Shown: positions 5,030 to 6,807 of the stretch, piece after piece
How the letters are laid out: each line of letters begins with the position of its first letter
How positions within the stretch are numbered: the first letter of the stretch is position 1
Source: an uncultured Bacillaceae bacterium
GTDB taxonomy: Bacteria > Bacillota > Bacilli > Bacillales > Amphibacillaceae
Assembly (NCBI GenBank): GCA_945639745.1
Contig: CALZEK010000075.1
Coordinates: 1-6,807, forward strand
Reading direction: 5' to 3'
DNA length: 6,807 nucleotides
Notes under the pieces: model-generated
Told to the model about the DNA's origin: nothing
Seen by the model: the letters and a program-made list of their open reading frames with translations, nothing else
The model's database searches: none
Position numbers and translations under genes: made by a program

Positions 5030-6226
5030 ATGAATGTAATAGAAGTGGAAAATTTATCGAAAATCTTTGGTAAAAATCCTAAGCAAGCTTTAAAATTATT
5101 AGATGAAGGATATTCTAAAGATGAAATTTTAGAAAAAACAGGAAATACTGTTGGGGTTAACAGAGCCTCTTTCGAAGTAAAATCTGGAGAAATCTTTGTT
5201 ATAATGGGACTATCTGGAAGTGGAAAATCTACTTTAGTTAGACTCATTAATCGTTTAATTGAACCAACTGAAGGTACAATTATGATAGGTGATCAAAATT
5301 TATCAAAAGCTGACAAAAAAACATTAAGAGAAATTCGCCGAAAAAAGTTAGGAATGGTTTTTCAAAACTTCGCTCTTTTCCCACATCGAACTATCTTAGA
5401 AAATGCTGAATTTGGCTTAGAAATCCAAGGTGAATCTAAAGAAAATCGTAGCAAAAAAGCTAAAGAAGCTTTAGAAATGGTCGGTTTAGGTGGCTATTTC
5501 AATCAATATCCTAATCAATTGTCTGGTGGAATGCAACAACGCGTTGGCTTAGCTCGAGCACTTGCAAACGATCCCGACGTTCTTTTAATGGATGAGGCAT
5601 TTTCAGCACTTGATCCATTAATTAGAAAAGACATGCAAGATGAACTAATCGAATTACAATCGACAATGAGAAGAACGATTCTTTTTATTACCCACGACTT
5701 AAATGAAGCTTTACGTTTAGGTGATCGAATTGCACTTATGCGCGATGGTGAAATTGTTCAAATCGGTTCACCTGAAGATATTTTAGTCAACCCTGCTAAT
5801 GATTATGTTGAAAAGTTTGTTGAAGATGTTGATCGTTCTAAAGTCTTAACAGCTCAACATATTATGCAACGTCCAGAAATAGTTAATATTGAAAATCATG
5901 GACCAAGAGTAGCTTTAGAAGCAATGCGTAAAGAAGGTATTTCAGGCGTTTATGTTGTTGATAGTAATCGTCAACTAAAAGGTTATGTTCATGCAAGTGA
6001 TGCTTCTGAATCAGCCAAAAAAGATATTCGTAAGCTTGATGATATATTAAAAGTGAATGTACCTACTGTAAAAAAAGATACTCCTATGAGTGAAATATTT
6101 AATATTATCCATGACGCACCGATTCCGGTTGCCGTTGTGGAAGATGGTCGATTACTTGGTATTATTGTTCGTGGGTCAGTTATTGCTGCATTATCTGAAG
6201 ATGGCGAGGTGAATATGAATGAATAA
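5030..6226 (+). CDS. opuAA: Glycine betaine ABC importer ATP-binding protein (OpuAA/GbuA/ProV family)
   Basis: This 398-residue cytoplasmic ATPase powers uptake of glycine betaine, the main osmoprotectant of Bacilli. The N-terminal extension NLSKIFGKNPKQALKLLDEG through TGNTVGVNRASFEV (8-50) is specific to the OpuA/ProV group. ABC motifs are Walker A GLSGSGKST (60-68), Q-loop Gln112, signature LSGGMQQ (164-170), Walker B VLLMDEA (184-190) and switch His222. Two CBS domains follow at about 276-335 and 340-390. In OpuA of other species these sense ionic strength and gate transport. The ATG at 5030 is chosen because AGGTGG (5017-5022) is 7 nt upstream; the ATG at 5026 is out of frame. The permease gene overlaps its end. 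OpuAA and GbuA are names for close relatives and cannot be separated here. Confidence 0.94.
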   Translation: MNVIEVENLSKIFGKNPKQALKLLDEGYSKDEILEKTGNTVGVNRASFEVKSGEIFVIMGLSGSGKSTLVRLINRLIEPTEGTIMIGDQNLSKADKKTLREIRRKKLGMVFQNFALFPHRTILENAEFGLEIQGESKENRSKKAKEALEMVGLGGYFNQYPNQLSGGMQQRVGLARALANDPDVLLMDEAFSALDPLIRKDMQDELIELQSTMRRTILFITHDLNEALRLGDRIALMRDGEIVQIGSPEDILVNPANDYVEKFVEDVDRSKVLTAQHIMQRPEIVNIENHGPRVALEAMRKEGISGVYVVDSNRQLKGYVHASDASESAKKDIRKLDDILKVNVPTVKKDTPMSEIFNIIHDAPIPVAVVEDGRLLGIIVRGSVIAALSEDGEVNMNE

Positions 6227-6807
6227 TCTTTTAGATTTAATCCCAAAACTCCCTGTAGCTGAATGGGTCGATGAATTTACTAAAACATTAACTTCTACAT
6301 TTTCGTTATTGTTTAATTTCTTTAAAGATGACGGTAAAGAGGCAATGAACTTTATTGCCGATTCCCTTAACTTAATCCCGCCAATCATCGTGATTATTGT
6401 TGTCGCTATTCTAGCTTTCTTACTCACCGGAAAGAAATTAGGCTTAGCAACTTTTTCAATCGTCGGATTATGGTTTGTTTATAACCAAGATTTGTGGTCT
6501 CATTTAATGCAGACACTCACTCTTGTTTTAGTATCTAGTATTCTTTCAATTATTATTGGTGTACCAGTTGGAATTTTAATGTCTAAGAGTAAAATAGCAC
6601 AATCTATTATTTCTCCGATTCTTGACTTTATGCAAACAATGCCGGCATTTGTTTATTTAATACCTGCTGTTGCATTCTTTGGTATCGGTATGGTCCCTGG
6701 TGTGTTTGCATCACTTATTTTTGCAACACCACCTACAGTACGTTTTACTAATTTAGGGATTCGTCAAGTAGCAAGCGAGCTTGTTGAAGCATCTGAAGCA
6801 TTCGGAA
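6219..6807 (+). CDS. opuAB: Glycine betaine ABC importer permease (OpuAB/GbuB/ProW family), N-terminal part
   Basis: This is the first 196 codons of the membrane subunit of the betaine importer; it is open at the right edge. It has an amphipathic N-terminal region (1-50) and then hydrophobic segments at about 53-70, 75-88, 97-121 and 143-169. Conserved OpuAB/ProW sequence is SPILDFMQTMPAFVYLIPAV (132-151), then FATPPTVRFTNLGIRQV. It ends within the EAA loop (ELVEASEAFG), the contact site for the ATPase. The ATG at 6219 overlaps the end of opuAA by 8 nt and is served by GAGGTG (6206-6211) inside opuAA; the ATG at 6215 is in the opuAA frame. A gene or domain for the binding protein (OpuAC) is expected downstream. 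Whether it is separate or fused cannot be seen. Confidence 0.93.
   Translation, partial: MNNLLDLIPKLPVAEWVDEFTKTLTSTFSLLFNFFKDDGKEAMNFIADSLNLIPPIIVIIVVAILAFLLTGKKLGLATFSIVGLWFVYNQDLWSHLMQTLTLVLVSSILSIIIGVPVGILMSKSKIAQSIISPILDFMQTMPAFVYLIPAVAFFGIGMVPGVFASLIFATPPTVRFTNLGIRQVASELVEASEAFG

Noticed and set aside
5011..5247. Minus-strand open frame of 78 codons
   Set aside because: It is antisense to the start of opuAA and explained by that gene's codon pattern.
5989..6427. Two minus-strand open frames (5989-6246 and 6191-6427)
   Set aside because: They are antisense to opuAA and opuAB, with no ribosome binding site or family resemblance.

Overview
This is an AT-rich window from a low-GC Gram-positive bacterium (class Bacilli). 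The evidence is strong AGGAGG-type ribosome binding sites, a lipoprotein start on TTG, and several Bacilli-type proteins: CsoR with CopA, a ZnuA/AdcA-C-B-Zur zinc set, paired small CrcB proteins, and OpuA/Gbu betaine transport. From memory, the OpuAA-like protein (398 aa, ending EVNMNE) looks closest to Listeria GbuA and Bacillus OpuAA. Genus cannot be fixed from the window; Listeriaceae, Staphylococcaceae and Carnobacteriaceae relatives all remain possible.

Layout. (1) Minus strand, 1-916: a copper operon, csoR then copA, reading leftwards and leaving the window inside copA. (2) 917-1058: a compact divergent regulatory region. It holds a CsoR-type operator facing csoR and two Zur boxes facing the zinc genes. 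The Zur boxes are exact reverse complements of each other and form an almost perfect 38-bp palindrome centred on the -35 of the zinc promoter. (3) Plus strand, 1059-4798: a tightly packed run of six genes. These are a zinc-binding lipoprotein (znuA/adcA-like, TTG start), ATPase (znuC/adcC), permease (znuB/adcB), the regulator zur, and two crcB fluoride-channel genes joined to zur and to each other by ATGA overlaps. (4) 4799-5029: a 231-bp gap without a gene, holding a possible imperfect hairpin, short direct repeats and a weak promoter candidate. (5) Plus strand, 5030-6807: opuAA (ATPase with CBS domains) and the start of opuAB (permease) of a glycine betaine importer, cut by the right edge.

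How they work together. CopA exports Cu(I) and is controlled by CsoR. ZnuABC imports zinc under Zur, and zur lies inside the operon it should repress, giving a feedback loop. The two CrcB proteins are expected to form a dual-topology fluoride channel, and their overlap with zur suggests they share the zinc-operon transcript, an unexpected pairing of responses. OpuA imports osmoprotectant and looks like an independent unit. Most of the window is ordinary metal and osmotic homeostasis. The least ordinary parts are the architecture of the Zur double palindrome and the possible zinc control of fluoride export. I saw no mobile element, CRISPR array, tRNA, rRNA or recognisable riboswitch.
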